Origin: GCA-020343675 sp964462945
GTDB lineage: Bacteria; Planctomycetota; Phycisphaerae; Sedimentisphaerales; Anaerobacaceae
Assembly (NCBI GenBank): GCA_964462945.1
Contig: CAYWZW010000050.1
Coordinates: 1 to 41,355 of the forward strand
Length of the DNA: 41,355 bases
Reading direction: 5' to 3'
Shown one piece after another: positions 33,776 through 41,355 of the stretch. Below the pieces are notes generated by a model. The model had not been told where the DNA came from. It did not search any database and saw nothing but the letters and a program-made list of their open reading frames with translations. The first letter of the stretch is position 1, and each line of letters opens with the position of its first letter. Both the position numbers and the translations under genes were made by a program.

Positions 33776-34440
33776 GATCACCGACTGTAAGGCATTCCAG
33801 GCAGCTTCTCAGCTATGCAGAGGACTGTTCTATCTAAACAAGCTGTGGTGATTGCTTCTCATGCCTTTTGGCCTACGTAGTTCTACGTATTTTTCAACAC
33901 AATACACCTCTCTACGCCCAGCGGAGATCCCCTTGCCGACCCACCATAGGCCTCACAATACACGGAACAATGAGCAAAAGTCATCTCTTCAAGAAACCGC
34001 ATTCTTGCTTCAAAAACGCACATTCTTGCCTTGCGGGTGGGGCTGAAGCTATCTTTAGAGGTCATTTTTTCATGTCACAGACGTTCTGTGGCCGATATCT
34101 AAGCATAGATGGGCTTAGAACCCAGCAGGAATTGAAGCGTATTAATAGATGAGAAAATTACGATTTTGTTGCAAATTGTGCTTGACTTTTTCATCGTGTA
34201 CCTTTAGATTGAGGGAATAGGAGGTGTTCTGTTTGGTCAGAGGTGGATGAACAGGTATGGGCACCGCATAGCAAATGACAGACGAAAGGGGCAAGTTTAA
34301 GCACAAGACTATCTCGCAATTTTACCAGGATCCTCGAGAGTTTTGTGTTGCCTTGTTCTGTTCGGGACGGTAAAATTCGCTTTTTATATAGGGTCTGTGC
34401 AGCTATTAGCCCTTAACGTATACGAGATAAGGAGGATTTT
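33776..34440. other. AT-rich gap with a promoter for the next gene
   Basis: Only short, unconvincing frames are present. A promoter-like TTGACT (34182-34187), 17-bp spacer, TAGATT (34205-34210) would give a leader of about 220 nt before ATG 34441. Two CTACGTA palindromic motifs lie near 33875-33890. Nothing else is recognised. Confidence 0.4.
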
Positions 34441-34929
34441 ATGGCAACTAAGAAACTACGTCTGAGGGCGGGCACAGATTTAACGTACAACCTCATACGA
34501 GGAACGTACGAAGCCTCTAAGACACTGGCAGATATAGAATACATGAAACCCGAAGGTGATATCTATATAGCCATATCCCTGACCACAGGTGTCACTGCTT
34601 TGGGGGATACTCTCGACGATGCGTATAGCTCGCTGATTCTTAAGCTGTATAACTATTTGAGAGATGTTATGGACACCCCAGGGGTTGAGATAGGAAATGA
34701 AGTTTCCGCAGAAATAAAAGATGAGAGTTCACTCGCGTCAAGAATGCCGTTTGATAGACAATTCAAAGCCCTAAATCAAGGAATTAATGACTTCATTGAG
34801 TCTCACAAGGGTAACACGTCTTTCCGAGGCAGAATTGAATGTGATCCAACACAAATGATTACAACCCCTGATTTGGACGACACAGCTCGACTAGATGCCT
34901 TCGTCGAAGACAATTGTTGTGCTACTTAA
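34441..34929 (+). CDS. Hypothetical protein
   Basis: A 162-aa protein of unknown family. ATG 34441 has a very good ribosome binding site (AAGGAGG, 7 nt upstream), which supports expression. It has no signal peptide or membrane segment; the N-terminus is basic (MATKKLRLRAG) and the rest acidic, with mixed alpha/beta character, ending in a CC pair (EDNCCAT). AT-richer than the flanking core genes, it appears to belong to the same acquired island as the PIN gene. Confidence 0.6.
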   Translation: MATKKLRLRAGTDLTYNLIRGTYEASKTLADIEYMKPEGDIYIAISLTTGVTALGDTLDDAYSSLILKLYNYLRDVMDTPGVEIGNEVSAEIKDESSLASRMPFDRQFKALNQGINDFIESHKGNTSFRGRIECDPTQMITTPDLDDTARLDAFVEDNCCAT

Positions 34930-35100
34930 GCACGATTTCTGGCCTAGTGACAACGCGGAGGGGTTCTGTGACCCAATATCAATAAAACAACTAAGTTCGT
35001 CTCTCTTAATATTTTTCACACCAGAGAAAGATTTGGTATAGCATTGTGTGCGGTCGATTACGTTCTTTTGAAATTTCTGATTGAGGATAGGGGCTAAAGG

Positions 35101-35415
35101 ATGGTGAGCGGCGACCAAGCATATGTTACAACTTATGGCCAACTATATGAACATTTTGGAAAGTATCCAAATCAATTCTATGTGGTACAGAAGTTACAAT
35201 GTAATGAGATTGCAGTGTACGTGAAAGATCCCAGCGTGAGAGATGTAGAAAAAATCGTACAACATCCCGTAAGCAAAGGTAAATTACGTGTACATTATTT
35301 TCTTGGTCCTGAAGTTTCTAATCCCAACAACAAGATTCCTATATGGGTAATTGATGACGTTTGCAACCACTTAGGTTTATCTAAGGATATTTTCACACGC
35401 TATGAAAAAGAGTAA
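35101..35415 (+). CDS. Small hypothetical protein
   Basis: A 104-aa, aromatic-rich soluble protein (YVTTYGQLYEHFGKYPNQFY near the N-terminus, then VVQKLQCNEIAVYVKDPSVR), family not recognised. Purine-rich AGGGGCTAAAGG precedes ATG 35101, though close to the start. It lies 171 bp after the preceding unknown gene in the same AT-rich island; the gap holds nothing recognisable. Confidence 0.45.
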   Translation: MVSGDQAYVTTYGQLYEHFGKYPNQFYVVQKLQCNEIAVYVKDPSVRDVEKIVQHPVSKGKLRVHYFLGPEVSNPNNKIPIWVIDDVCNHLGLSKDIFTRYEKE

Positions 35416-35426
35416 AATCAACCCTG

Positions 35427-35717
35427 GTGGTCTTGCAGCATCCTAAAACCCTCACTGACCATGCCTATTGCTCCCTCACCTTAGAATCGACTCTCAACTC
35501 ACCAGCACAAAAGGCAGATTTTTTTGGGGTAGGCAAGGTTGACATTCGCCATGCCGCTGCCCTCCAGGGCGCCACCATCCATGCAAAAACCGAAACAGGC
35601 CAAACTCCGCTGGACCTGGCTCGCGAGGAAAACCGGCAGGACATTGTGGAACTCCTGATTGCGGCGGGCGCACGCTCCTCCTCGGAGAACAAAACCACCA
35701 GCAATACAAAACAATAA
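35427..35717 (+). pseudogene. Ankyrin-repeat remnant
   Basis: The 96-codon frame from GTG 35427 has one clear ankyrin motif near its end (TETGQTPLDLAREENRQDIV followed by ELLIAAGA). The first 50 residues look random and base composition shifts from AT-rich to GC-rich near 35520, so the ankyrin part is probably the tail of an older gene whose 5' part was lost. A tiny intact one-repeat protein is less likely. Confidence 0.45.
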
Positions 35718-35734
35718 CATCGCGTAGAAGAACG

Positions 35735-35780
35735 TAAAAACGTAGGGCCACGAGTGCAAAAGAACCTCAAATCGTGGACC
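35735..35780 (-). terminator. Terminator of the dprA-C10 peptidase operon
   Basis: GGGCCACGA (35745-35753) pairs with TCGTGGACC (35772-35780), one mismatch, directly after the stop codon at 35781. On the minus strand TACGTTTTTACG follows (five U residues at 35740-35736). Confidence 0.5.
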
Positions 35781-38606
35781 TTATGGCCTTGAAATAGTGT
35801 ATGACTTGCTGGCTTCTGCGGTGCCGCCGTAGGCGCCCATATTGATGATGCCGCCGTTGGGCGAGGGTTCGAGGCCGATAGGAGTAGTTGCGTCTCCGCC
35901 GTCGATGCAGGGGCTTGTCATCGTATCCTTGACCCAGCTTCGGCTCTTGGGGTCCCAGCGGCCTGCCTGAGATTTGAGATGATAGTCCTGACGGCTCGGA
36001 TCGGCGAAATAAGGGTCGGCGTCCATATTGCCATCGCCCGGCCACGGCTCTGCCGCCAAGCCGCCCGGGACATTGCTATAGGTGACGGCGACAACCGAGC
36101 TATCATTATTGTATATTTCGTCGCCGTCGTCCCACAGGATACAGTTGACTACCTCAAGAGCGCCCGCAGATTCTGCTCCACTGTCGTCCGGCGTGCACGC
36201 CACCGCCTTTCCATTCGCGGCGGAATTCGCACTGAACGTGCAGTTGGTCAACGTCGCGCCGGCCCCATTGGAGTTGCGTATCGCACCGCCGAAGGTCGCC
36301 GCCGCGTTCTCAATGAGGAGGCAGTTTGTCAAGCTCAGACTTGCTAAGATGTTGTTTCGTATCGCACCGCCCCCTCCGCCGGAAACAGAGTTTTGAATGA
36401 ACGCGCAGTTGGTTAATACCGGCTCAGCGCCTCGCCCTACATTATACAATCCTCCGCCGTTGTGAGCTGTGGTGTTGTCGCGAAAAACGCAGCCGACCAA
36501 TAGCGGGCTGGATCCGGAGGTCTGCCCATCGTTGTACATCCCGCCGCCGCCTTCTGCTGAGTTATCGCTGAATATGCAGTTGATCAATATCGGGCTGCTG
36601 TCGTTGTAAACCCCGCCGCCGAGGATCGCCGCGTTCCCGCGGAACGTGCAGTGGGTCACGGTCGGGCGGACGCCGTCGCCGCAATAGATTGCGCCGCCGC
36701 GCTCGTGATAGCCGCCGCTGATGGTCACGCCATCCAGCATCGACAAAGGTGTTTCATACTGATGAAACTCAAATCCCCGGTGCGGATCATCGGCGGTCCC
36801 GTCGCATTCTATGGTCACAAGGTTTGGGTCGTTCGGATCCTCGCTGCGGACCGTAATCGCCTTGCCCTTGAAGTCCAGGTCCCTGTTGCCGTCGCCGGCA
36901 TAGGTCCCGCGTAAGACAATAACCGTGTCCCCGGCGACCGCCGCGTCGATGGCTTGCTGTACGGCGTCGAAGGGATGCTCTGCTGAGCCGTCCTCATCGG
37001 GGTCGGATACAGCCGGATCGCGGGGGCCAGGATCGCAGGCGGCGTCAGCGTCAACGTAGATAAATTTGGGCGACGGGGGATTCGGCGCGGACTCGGCGTA
37101 AAAATCAACGCCCCACCGATTCCCCGACCAGCCGGAGTTGTCACGCGAGCTTTCCGTCTCGACCGCCCGGCCGGGAAAAACGCATCCATCCGCCTCGGGC
37201 CATACCGTATAAGCGGTGTTCGGGTCCAGATTCGTAAGAGCATATATCCCTCTGTCGTCGGTCAAAGCCGCATGAGCAGTCCCGTCGTCCCGTTCAGCGA
37301 AGACTCCGGCGTTAACGATGGGCCTGCCGTCAGGACTTAGGATGCGCCCGCTGATAATCTCACCTGTGCCCGCGGTGAAAATGTTGTAGATACACGTGAA
37401 GACCACCGCGTACTTGCCCTTGGACCCATCGATGTCCGGCAGGTTGTACCACGCATCATCGACGCCTCGCCATCCCATATTCAGATGGTGGTATAGTGTC
37501 GAGGACTCATACCCGTAGCCATCGCATATCAGCGAATGCGCAAGCGTCGCTTCCGAAGGCCCCGATACGGCAAGAATCACCGGGGCCCCGGCGTCGAGAT
37601 TGGGATTGATCATTTCCGTCAGACCTGAATGAACGTTGCCCTCGGGATCATATCCCAGGATCGCATTGCTATACTGAAATACGCTAACCAGAGCCTCCTT
37701 CGCATCGGGCATCAGAGCGCCGGAGCCGTTCGAGGTATATCTCATCCCGACAGCGATACCGGCATCGTAGCAAATCGCTCCGATGGCCTGACGGTGCTCC
37801 TCGGTCAGCGTACTGCAACTGGACTCGGGCCGCAGCACCATAGCGCTCCAATTGTACGGCCCTCCCGCGCCGTCGCCGCCGCGCGTATAGGCTTTTTGCT
37901 CGCCCCTGGAGCCGCTGGCCCAGATCGAAAACTCGTGCGTGCCGATCGGGGCCGCGGGATACTCGTGGTAACGCATCAGTTGGGCCATGGCCGTTGCAAC
38001 ACATCCGGCGGGATAGTGAGAGGGGCTGTAGTAGTTGTAGCAATACTGCCCGCAGGCCGTCGCCTGACCCCATTCGCTCTGCACCAGCGGGATCACCCGG
38101 ATATCACCGGGGTACGTCAAGCCCATCAATTCAAATTCGCCCTCGGAGCTTTCCGCCAAGTCGATGAGCTGCCGCCATTTGCTGCGAGGGCTGCCGGCTC
38201 TGTCCGGCTCAACCTCCATCTGGAGATTAAACGTGCCTCGAACCGCCGCGATTCGTCCGCTCAGGTCGTTGGTGACCAGTACCCCAAGCGGGTTCCGAAA
38301 GGATGGGTCGTAAGTTCCGTCACCCGCGAAGCCTATAATCGGCTCGACCAGATCGTCGGCCGAGACAATGACAAACCCCGATGGCTGCAAATAGACGACA
38401 TAGTAAGCCGGGCCGCCGCCATCGGTGAAGGTCTCAACGTTCATCACCCGCCGGCCAAGGGTCGTGCCGAGCGGCTGGGGATCGGCCCTGAGCCAGCCTG
38501 CCGCCGCCATTGCAGCCTCATCCGCCGTTGTCGGCCGAGCCCGCAGGCCGCTGCATAATAGCAGTGTCACCAGAAAAGCTACAGAAACGATGCTCTTACG
38601 TCCCAT
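35781..38606 (-). CDS. Secreted C10 (streptopain-like) cysteine peptidase with parallel beta-helix domain
   Basis: A 941-aa protein with signal peptide (1-23). The prodomain (about 25-135) contains YVVYLQPSGFVIVSADD. The C10 peptidase has nucleophile C202 in YPAGCVATAMAQLMRYHEYP and H357 in ATLAHSLICDGYGYES, followed by YHHLNMGWRG. A carboxypeptidase-regulatory-like module (about 415-490) and a right-handed beta-helix follow (about 510-900, with repeated GGGVYND, GGGMYND, GGGLYNV and NCTFSANSA rungs). The helix resembles pectate-lyase or polymorphic-membrane-protein repeats and may bind or cleave polysaccharide. The protein is probably exported or on the surface. It begins 9 bp behind dprA. 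Confidence 0.85.
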   Translation of the reverse strand: MGRKSIVSVAFLVTLLLCSGLRARPTTADEAAMAAAGWLRADPQPLGTTLGRRVMNVETFTDGGGPAYYVVYLQPSGFVIVSADDLVEPIIGFAGDGTYDPSFRNPLGVLVTNDLSGRIAAVRGTFNLQMEVEPDRAGSPRSKWRQLIDLAESSEGEFELMGLTYPGDIRVIPLVQSEWGQATACGQYCYNYYSPSHYPAGCVATAMAQLMRYHEYPAAPIGTHEFSIWASGSRGEQKAYTRGGDGAGGPYNWSAMVLRPESSCSTLTEEHRQAIGAICYDAGIAVGMRYTSNGSGALMPDAKEALVSVFQYSNAILGYDPEGNVHSGLTEMINPNLDAGAPVILAVSGPSEATLAHSLICDGYGYESSTLYHHLNMGWRGVDDAWYNLPDIDGSKGKYAVVFTCIYNIFTAGTGEIISGRILSPDGRPIVNAGVFAERDDGTAHAALTDDRGIYALTNLDPNTAYTVWPEADGCVFPGRAVETESSRDNSGWSGNRWGVDFYAESAPNPPSPKFIYVDADAACDPGPRDPAVSDPDEDGSAEHPFDAVQQAIDAAVAGDTVIVLRGTYAGDGNRDLDFKGKAITVRSEDPNDPNLVTIECDGTADDPHRGFEFHQYETPLSMLDGVTISGGYHERGGAIYCGDGVRPTVTHCTFRGNAAILGGGVYNDSSPILINCIFSDNSAEGGGGMYNDGQTSGSSPLLVGCVFRDNTTAHNGGGLYNVGRGAEPVLTNCAFIQNSVSGGGGGAIRNNILASLSLTNCLLIENAAATFGGAIRNSNGAGATLTNCTFSANSAANGKAVACTPDDSGAESAGALEVVNCILWDDGDEIYNNDSSVVAVTYSNVPGGLAAEPWPGDGNMDADPYFADPSRQDYHLKSQAGRWDPKSRSWVKDTMTSPCIDGGDATTPIGLEPSPNGGIINMGAYGGTAEASKSYTISRP

Positions 38607-38615
38607 TCGGTCTTC

Positions 38616-39770
38616 CTAACTTTTCACGAACAGACTGCCAGGGAGTTGTTTGATCAGGCCCTTCAAGCGCAGCGATATGAGTGCCGCGTTGACGCTTCCC
38701 GCCGGCAGATCCGTCTCGGCGATGATTTGCTCGACGTGCACAGGCTCCTTGTCCAGACAATCATAAACCTTTCTTTCATCGGGGCTTAGCTTCAACTGGC
38801 TCACGTCAAACAAAGACTTTTCGACACGCTCGACGGCCTCCGCGGCGGCCGCACTGACGTGGCTGGCCAACTGCTCGCCGATATGCCCGAGCGCCTGCAT
38901 AACGTCCTCGACGGATTCGATCAGCGTCGCCCCCTCCTTTATCAACTGATGCGCCCCTTTGCTCAAGGGCGAATCGATCTTCCCCGGCACCGCCATCACC
39001 TCCCGATTGTAATCCAGGGCGGCTTTGGCGGTTATCAATGCCCCCGAACGCGGGGCGGCCTCGACGACTATCGTTCCCAGCGACAGCCCGGCGATAATCC
39101 TGTTGCGCGGCGGGAAATTCACCGCCAAAGGCTCGTACCGCAGCGGCAGCTCGCTGATGCAGGCCCCGGATTCGGCAATTAGCTCGAACAGCTTGGCGTT
39201 CTCCGGCGGAAAAACATTTGCCAAGCCGCAGCCCTGCACCGCGATTGTCCGTCCGCCAGCCGACAAAGCACCCTGATGTGCGGCGGTATCGATGCCCCTG
39301 GCCATGCCGGAACAGACGGTAAAACCCGCCGAGGCTAAGAAATGGGCAAAGCGAGATGCCTGCTCCTGGCCGTAAAGACTGCAATGCCGCGAGCCGACTA
39401 TCGAAATGGCCAGATTATCCTCGCGGGCCAGAGTTCCCTTTATATAGAGGACCGGCGGCGGGTCGTAAATCCGCTTCAGCACAGGCGGATAGCGCTCATC
39501 GTCGAAATGGACGATCCAGACGCCGAGCTTCTGTGCCGACTCCACCTCGCCGGCGGCGTCGAATTTGTCGCGAGTCGAGGCAATCCGCTCGGCGGTCTTG
39601 AAGCCTATGCCGTCGATCTTGGCCAGCTCGCTGACCGACGCCCCCAAAGCCCGGTCCGCCGAGCCGAAATGCTTGATGAGCCTTCCAAAAATAGCCGGGC
39701 CGACGCCCTCCGCTCGGATCAGCTTGAGCCACTTTTCGATATCCGCTGAGTTGGCCTGAACCTTCACCAT
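38616..39770 (-). CDS. dprA: DNA processing protein DprA (Smf)
   Basis: DprA binds incoming single-stranded DNA in natural transformation and loads RecA. The 384-aa protein from ATG 39770 has an N-terminal helix-hairpin-helix/SAM-like part (LIRAEGVGPAIFGRLIKHFG, IDGIGFKTAERIA), the Rossmann-type DprA core (IVGSRHCSLYGQE, SGMARGIDTAAHQGAL, FPPRNRIIAGLS, EAAPRSGALITA) and a C-terminal winged-helix domain (ERKVYDCLDKEPVHVEQII). A TTG start at 39809 is possible but adds residues outside the family. A hairpin with U-tract lies 38 nt before the ATG. The next gene, a secreted peptidase, is an unusual operon partner. Confidence 0.92.
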   Translation of the reverse strand: MVKVQANSADIEKWLKLIRAEGVGPAIFGRLIKHFGSADRALGASVSELAKIDGIGFKTAERIASTRDKFDAAGEVESAQKLGVWIVHFDDERYPPVLKRIYDPPPVLYIKGTLAREDNLAISIVGSRHCSLYGQEQASRFAHFLASAGFTVCSGMARGIDTAAHQGALSAGGRTIAVQGCGLANVFPPENAKLFELIAESGACISELPLRYEPLAVNFPPRNRIIAGLSLGTIVVEAAPRSGALITAKAALDYNREVMAVPGKIDSPLSKGAHQLIKEGATLIESVEDVMQALGHIGEQLASHVSAAAAEAVERVEKSLFDVSQLKLSPDERKVYDCLDKEPVHVEQIIAETDLPAGSVNAALISLRLKGLIKQLPGSLFVKS

Positions 39771-39807
39771 ATTAACATTTAACCAAAAATCCCCTAACCG
39801 CACAAAC

Positions 39808-39829
39808 AAAAACGCCGAGCACCCCGGCG
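39808..39829 (-). terminator. Hairpin with U-tract in the dprA leader
   Basis: On the minus strand CGCCG, a 7-nt loop and CGGCG (39829-39813) are followed by TTTTTG (39812-39807). This is a minimal intrinsic terminator 38 nt ahead of the dprA ATG: either the end of an upstream minus transcript or an attenuator. Confidence 0.5.
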
Positions 39830-39854
39830 CAGCCGTGGGAGCGCAGGCGTCTCG

Positions 39855-39960
39855 AGCTTGTCCCTTAGGGACGTGGCCGAGGGACCTGCTCGATGGTCCC
39901 GGTCATTTCGACCGGAGGACTGCCAGAGAGCTTGCCCTGAGCGAAGTCGAATGGGCAGGC
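39855..39960. repeat. Cluster of REP-like palindromic elements
   Basis: Three GC-rich inverted repeats in about 100 bp. The third contains GCCCTGAGCGAAGTCGAATG, resembling REP-type palindromes common between genes in environmental genomes (from memory, not checked). Confidence 0.5.
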
Positions 39961-40375
39961 CGCAGTGGAGACACGAAGCAAAGCGCAGAGCCCCGAAGGG
40001 CAATCTGCTAAAATTGCGAGCGGCATGTTCTATGTCCTAACTCGCTAACTCCCTTTCAGAACACAAGATACGTTTCATAGGCGACAAGCAGCAGAAGATT
40101 TTTTAAGAAATTTCGAAAATTAGCATCTACATTTGCCCCGCGAGAATCGCTTTTCTTTGTAGTGAACGGTGACATGGTGAATGGCAGATAGCACACGGCG
40201 TGAAGTGGATTTCGCTAAGGAACCTCAGCGCGACTAACAGGCTTGAGATTATAAGACTATGCGCAAAACGACGTTTTTTGACTATCGGGCGGAAAGAATC
40301 ATCGTTAGCTGGATTTCAGCCGATAAGTTACATTGTGGATGGCAAAGTCTGTGGCAGAACTGGGGGAATGACTCG

Positions 40376-41188
40376 ATGGAACACGAAAGTATACGCCTCC
40401 TACGTTATCCAGGTGGTAAGCAGAGGAAGTTGCACTGGATTATGGAGCATTTGCCTTCCAGAGAAGAAATCTCCGGATACTTCATAGAACCCTTCGTTGG
40501 GAGCGCCGCCGTTTTCTTTAGCTTGAATCCGAAAAAAGGTATTCTGGCAGATATGAATTCGGAGCTTGTAACTCTGTATCGTGGAGTACGACGTGACCCT
40601 ATAAAAGTCTGGGAAATTTTTCGGTCGCTGCCTTCAACGAAAAGGGATTATTACCGGATTCGTGACACCACGAATTGGCCCTCCGACCTTGCTTCGCAAG
40701 CAGCTAGAACCTTGTATCTTAATAGGACATGTTTTAAAGGGATGTGGAGGCACAATTCTGACGGGCAATTTAACGTTGGATACGGAGGACAAGAGAGGCG
40801 GTGGGTAATAAATAAACAAACATTAGTGGAAGTTTCAAAGCGGCTGAGCAGATCGCTGTTAAGGACGAGCGATTTTGAGGACATTGTGGATCTGAGCACA
40901 GAGCACGATTTTGTTTTCTTGGATCCGCCCTACCGGCCCGGAGAACGCGAATTACTTCACGCTCACTATATTCATTCGAAATTTACTCGCGCTGACCATC
41001 GAAGGCTGGGACAAGCCCTAAGAAGAGCAGGTCGCAGAGGAGTAAAATGGGCTCTTACTGTATCTTCTCACCCGGACATATTGAGCTTATATAAGGGCCA
41101 AACAATTGTTCGTATCCCGAAAGGGACGAAGAAGACATGCGAGAGGCGTAGTCAAGACTCAGGCGAAGTCTTGATCCTCAATAATTAG
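40376..41188 (+). CDS. D12-class (Dam-like) adenine-N6 DNA methyltransferase
   Basis: Transfers methyl from S-adenosylmethionine to adenine in a DNA target. The 270-aa protein from ATG 40376 has RYPGGK (10-15), the SAM-binding FIEPFVGSAAVFF (motif I, with A where G is usual), LNRTCFKGMWRHNSDGQFNV and catalytic DPPY (183-186), the order of the alpha/D12 class. ATG 40376 has a GGGGGA site about 10 nt upstream; a start at 40259 would add 39 unrelated residues. Its target sequence cannot be read from this. A restriction partner may lie beyond the window. The region is AT-richer than the core. Confidence 0.85.
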   Translation: MEHESIRLLRYPGGKQRKLHWIMEHLPSREEISGYFIEPFVGSAAVFFSLNPKKGILADMNSELVTLYRGVRRDPIKVWEIFRSLPSTKRDYYRIRDTTNWPSDLASQAARTLYLNRTCFKGMWRHNSDGQFNVGYGGQERRWVINKQTLVEVSKRLSRSLLRTSDFEDIVDLSTEHDFVFLDPPYRPGERELLHAHYIHSKFTRADHRRLGQALRRAGRRGVKWALTVSSHPDILSLYKGQTIVRIPKGTKKTCERRSQDSGEVLILNN

Positions 41189-41199
41189 GAGGGAACGAA

Positions 41200-41328
41200 G
41201 TGAAAGATTTTTTTGAAAAGGCTGCGATGCAAAATCACCCACTCAGGGTGTTACAAACATTCCTTGACCGCGAGAAAGCTAACGAGCAAGCCAAAAAATA
41301 TGGTAAGCGTTCATGCAGTTTTGGCTAG
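41200..41328 (+). CDS. 42-codon ORF behind a strong ribosome binding site; possible broken gene
   Basis: GTG 41200 follows AGGAGGG (41187-41193) at ideal spacing, 11 bp after the methylase stop. The product is MKDFFEKAAMQNHPLRVLQT and 22 more, mostly charged and helical, before TAG 41326-41328. It is probably either a small protein or the first part of a restriction enzyme gene disrupted by a frameshift or stop. No family is recognised and the window ends 27 bp later. Confidence 0.4.
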   Translation: MKDFFEKAAMQNHPLRVLQTFLDREKANEQAKKYGKRSCSFG

Positions 41329-41355
41329 ATTGCTTGCCGTTTTCACTAACGAAGG

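Larger units (their letters stand above)
39771..40375. other. Intergenic region with REP-like palindromes
   Basis: No convincing gene. It holds the dprA leader hairpin (39808-39829) and a cluster of palindromes: GTCCCTTAGGGAC (39860-39872), CCGGTC/GACCGG (39899-39915) and CTTGCCC/GGGCAGG (39931-39959). Beyond 40030 it is AT-richer and featureless. An in-frame ATG at 40259 upstream of the methylase is judged not to be its start. Confidence 0.5.

Noticed and set aside
33868..34152. 94-codon frame after the PIN gene
   Set aside because: TTG start, no ribosome binding site and random composition.
37629..38558. 309-codon plus-strand frame opposite the C10 peptidase
   Set aside because: Shadow of a peptidase with visible active-site motifs.
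1..41355. CRISPR arrays, insertion sequences, tRNA or rRNA genes
   Set aside because: No spaced identical repeats, transposase, terminal inverted repeats or tRNA cloverleaf seen by eye; a tRNAscan or ISfinder run would be decisive.

Overview
The window looks like a chromosomal segment of a Gram-negative, environmental bacterium, most likely a planctomycete of the Phycisphaerae/Sedimentisphaerales kind. That placement is inference: it rests on protein style (LamG and CBM9-like domains on exported proteins, PD40/TolB propellers fused to TPRs, a BlaI/BlaR1-type pair whose sensor carries carboxypeptidase-regulatory-like repeats and an 'RLGKALLIYANDH' segment, DUF11 repeats, a C10 peptidase fused to a beta-helix). 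Core housekeeping genes (mnmG, acpS, mfd, dprA) lie among these. Most of the sequence is GC-rich, with visibly AT-richer, foreign-looking stretches at 1-485, about 33.1-35.7 kb and about 40.0-41.4 kb.

Layout. (1) 1-318: 3' end of an unrecognised AT-rich gene. (2) 486-7350, minus strand: a four-gene signalling operon, exported LamG/CBM9 protein > membrane histidine kinase > two tandem OmpR-family regulators that overlap by 29 bp. (3) 7351-7632: divergent control region with a sigma70-like promoter and two adjacent 11-bp direct repeats. (4) 7633-12551, plus: two tandem paralogues, each with a membrane anchor, one CXXCH motif, PD40 propeller blades and C-terminal TPRs, followed by an intrinsic terminator. 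(5) 12680-13846: a RidA/chorismatase-fold protein. (6) 13897-17081, minus: BlaI-type repressor and BlaR1-type M56 sensor with a clear promoter and TACA/TGTA operators. (7) 17175-22230, minus: HD phosphohydrolase > PpiC lipoprotein > acpS > mnmG > radical SAM/SPASM protein, tightly packed or overlapping. (8) 22610-23470: barrel-like outer-membrane protein. (9) 23471-24182: long non-coding region with an orphan intrinsic terminator backed by a near-consensus promoter for a 956-aa DUF11 surface protein. (10) 27230-32792, minus: mfd > two-domain thioredoxin-like protein > TolB-like protein. (11) 33149-35717: AT-rich island with a PIN protein, two unknown small proteins and an ankyrin remnant. (12) 35781-39770, minus: dprA > C10 peptidase/beta-helix protein, with a hairpin plus U-tract in the dprA leader and REP-like palindromes upstream. 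(13) 40376 to the end: D12-class adenine methylase and a 42-codon ORF behind a strong ribosome binding site, probably the edge of a restriction-modification locus.

The strongest candidate for an undescribed system is the 0.5-12.6 kb block. An exported carbohydrate-binding-like protein, a large sensor kinase and two near-duplicate response regulators are read away from two putative c-heme/propeller/TPR proteins, with a candidate regulator-binding repeat between them. This could be one sensory-response unit, but the link is positional inference. I recognised no tRNA, rRNA, CRISPR array or insertion sequence.
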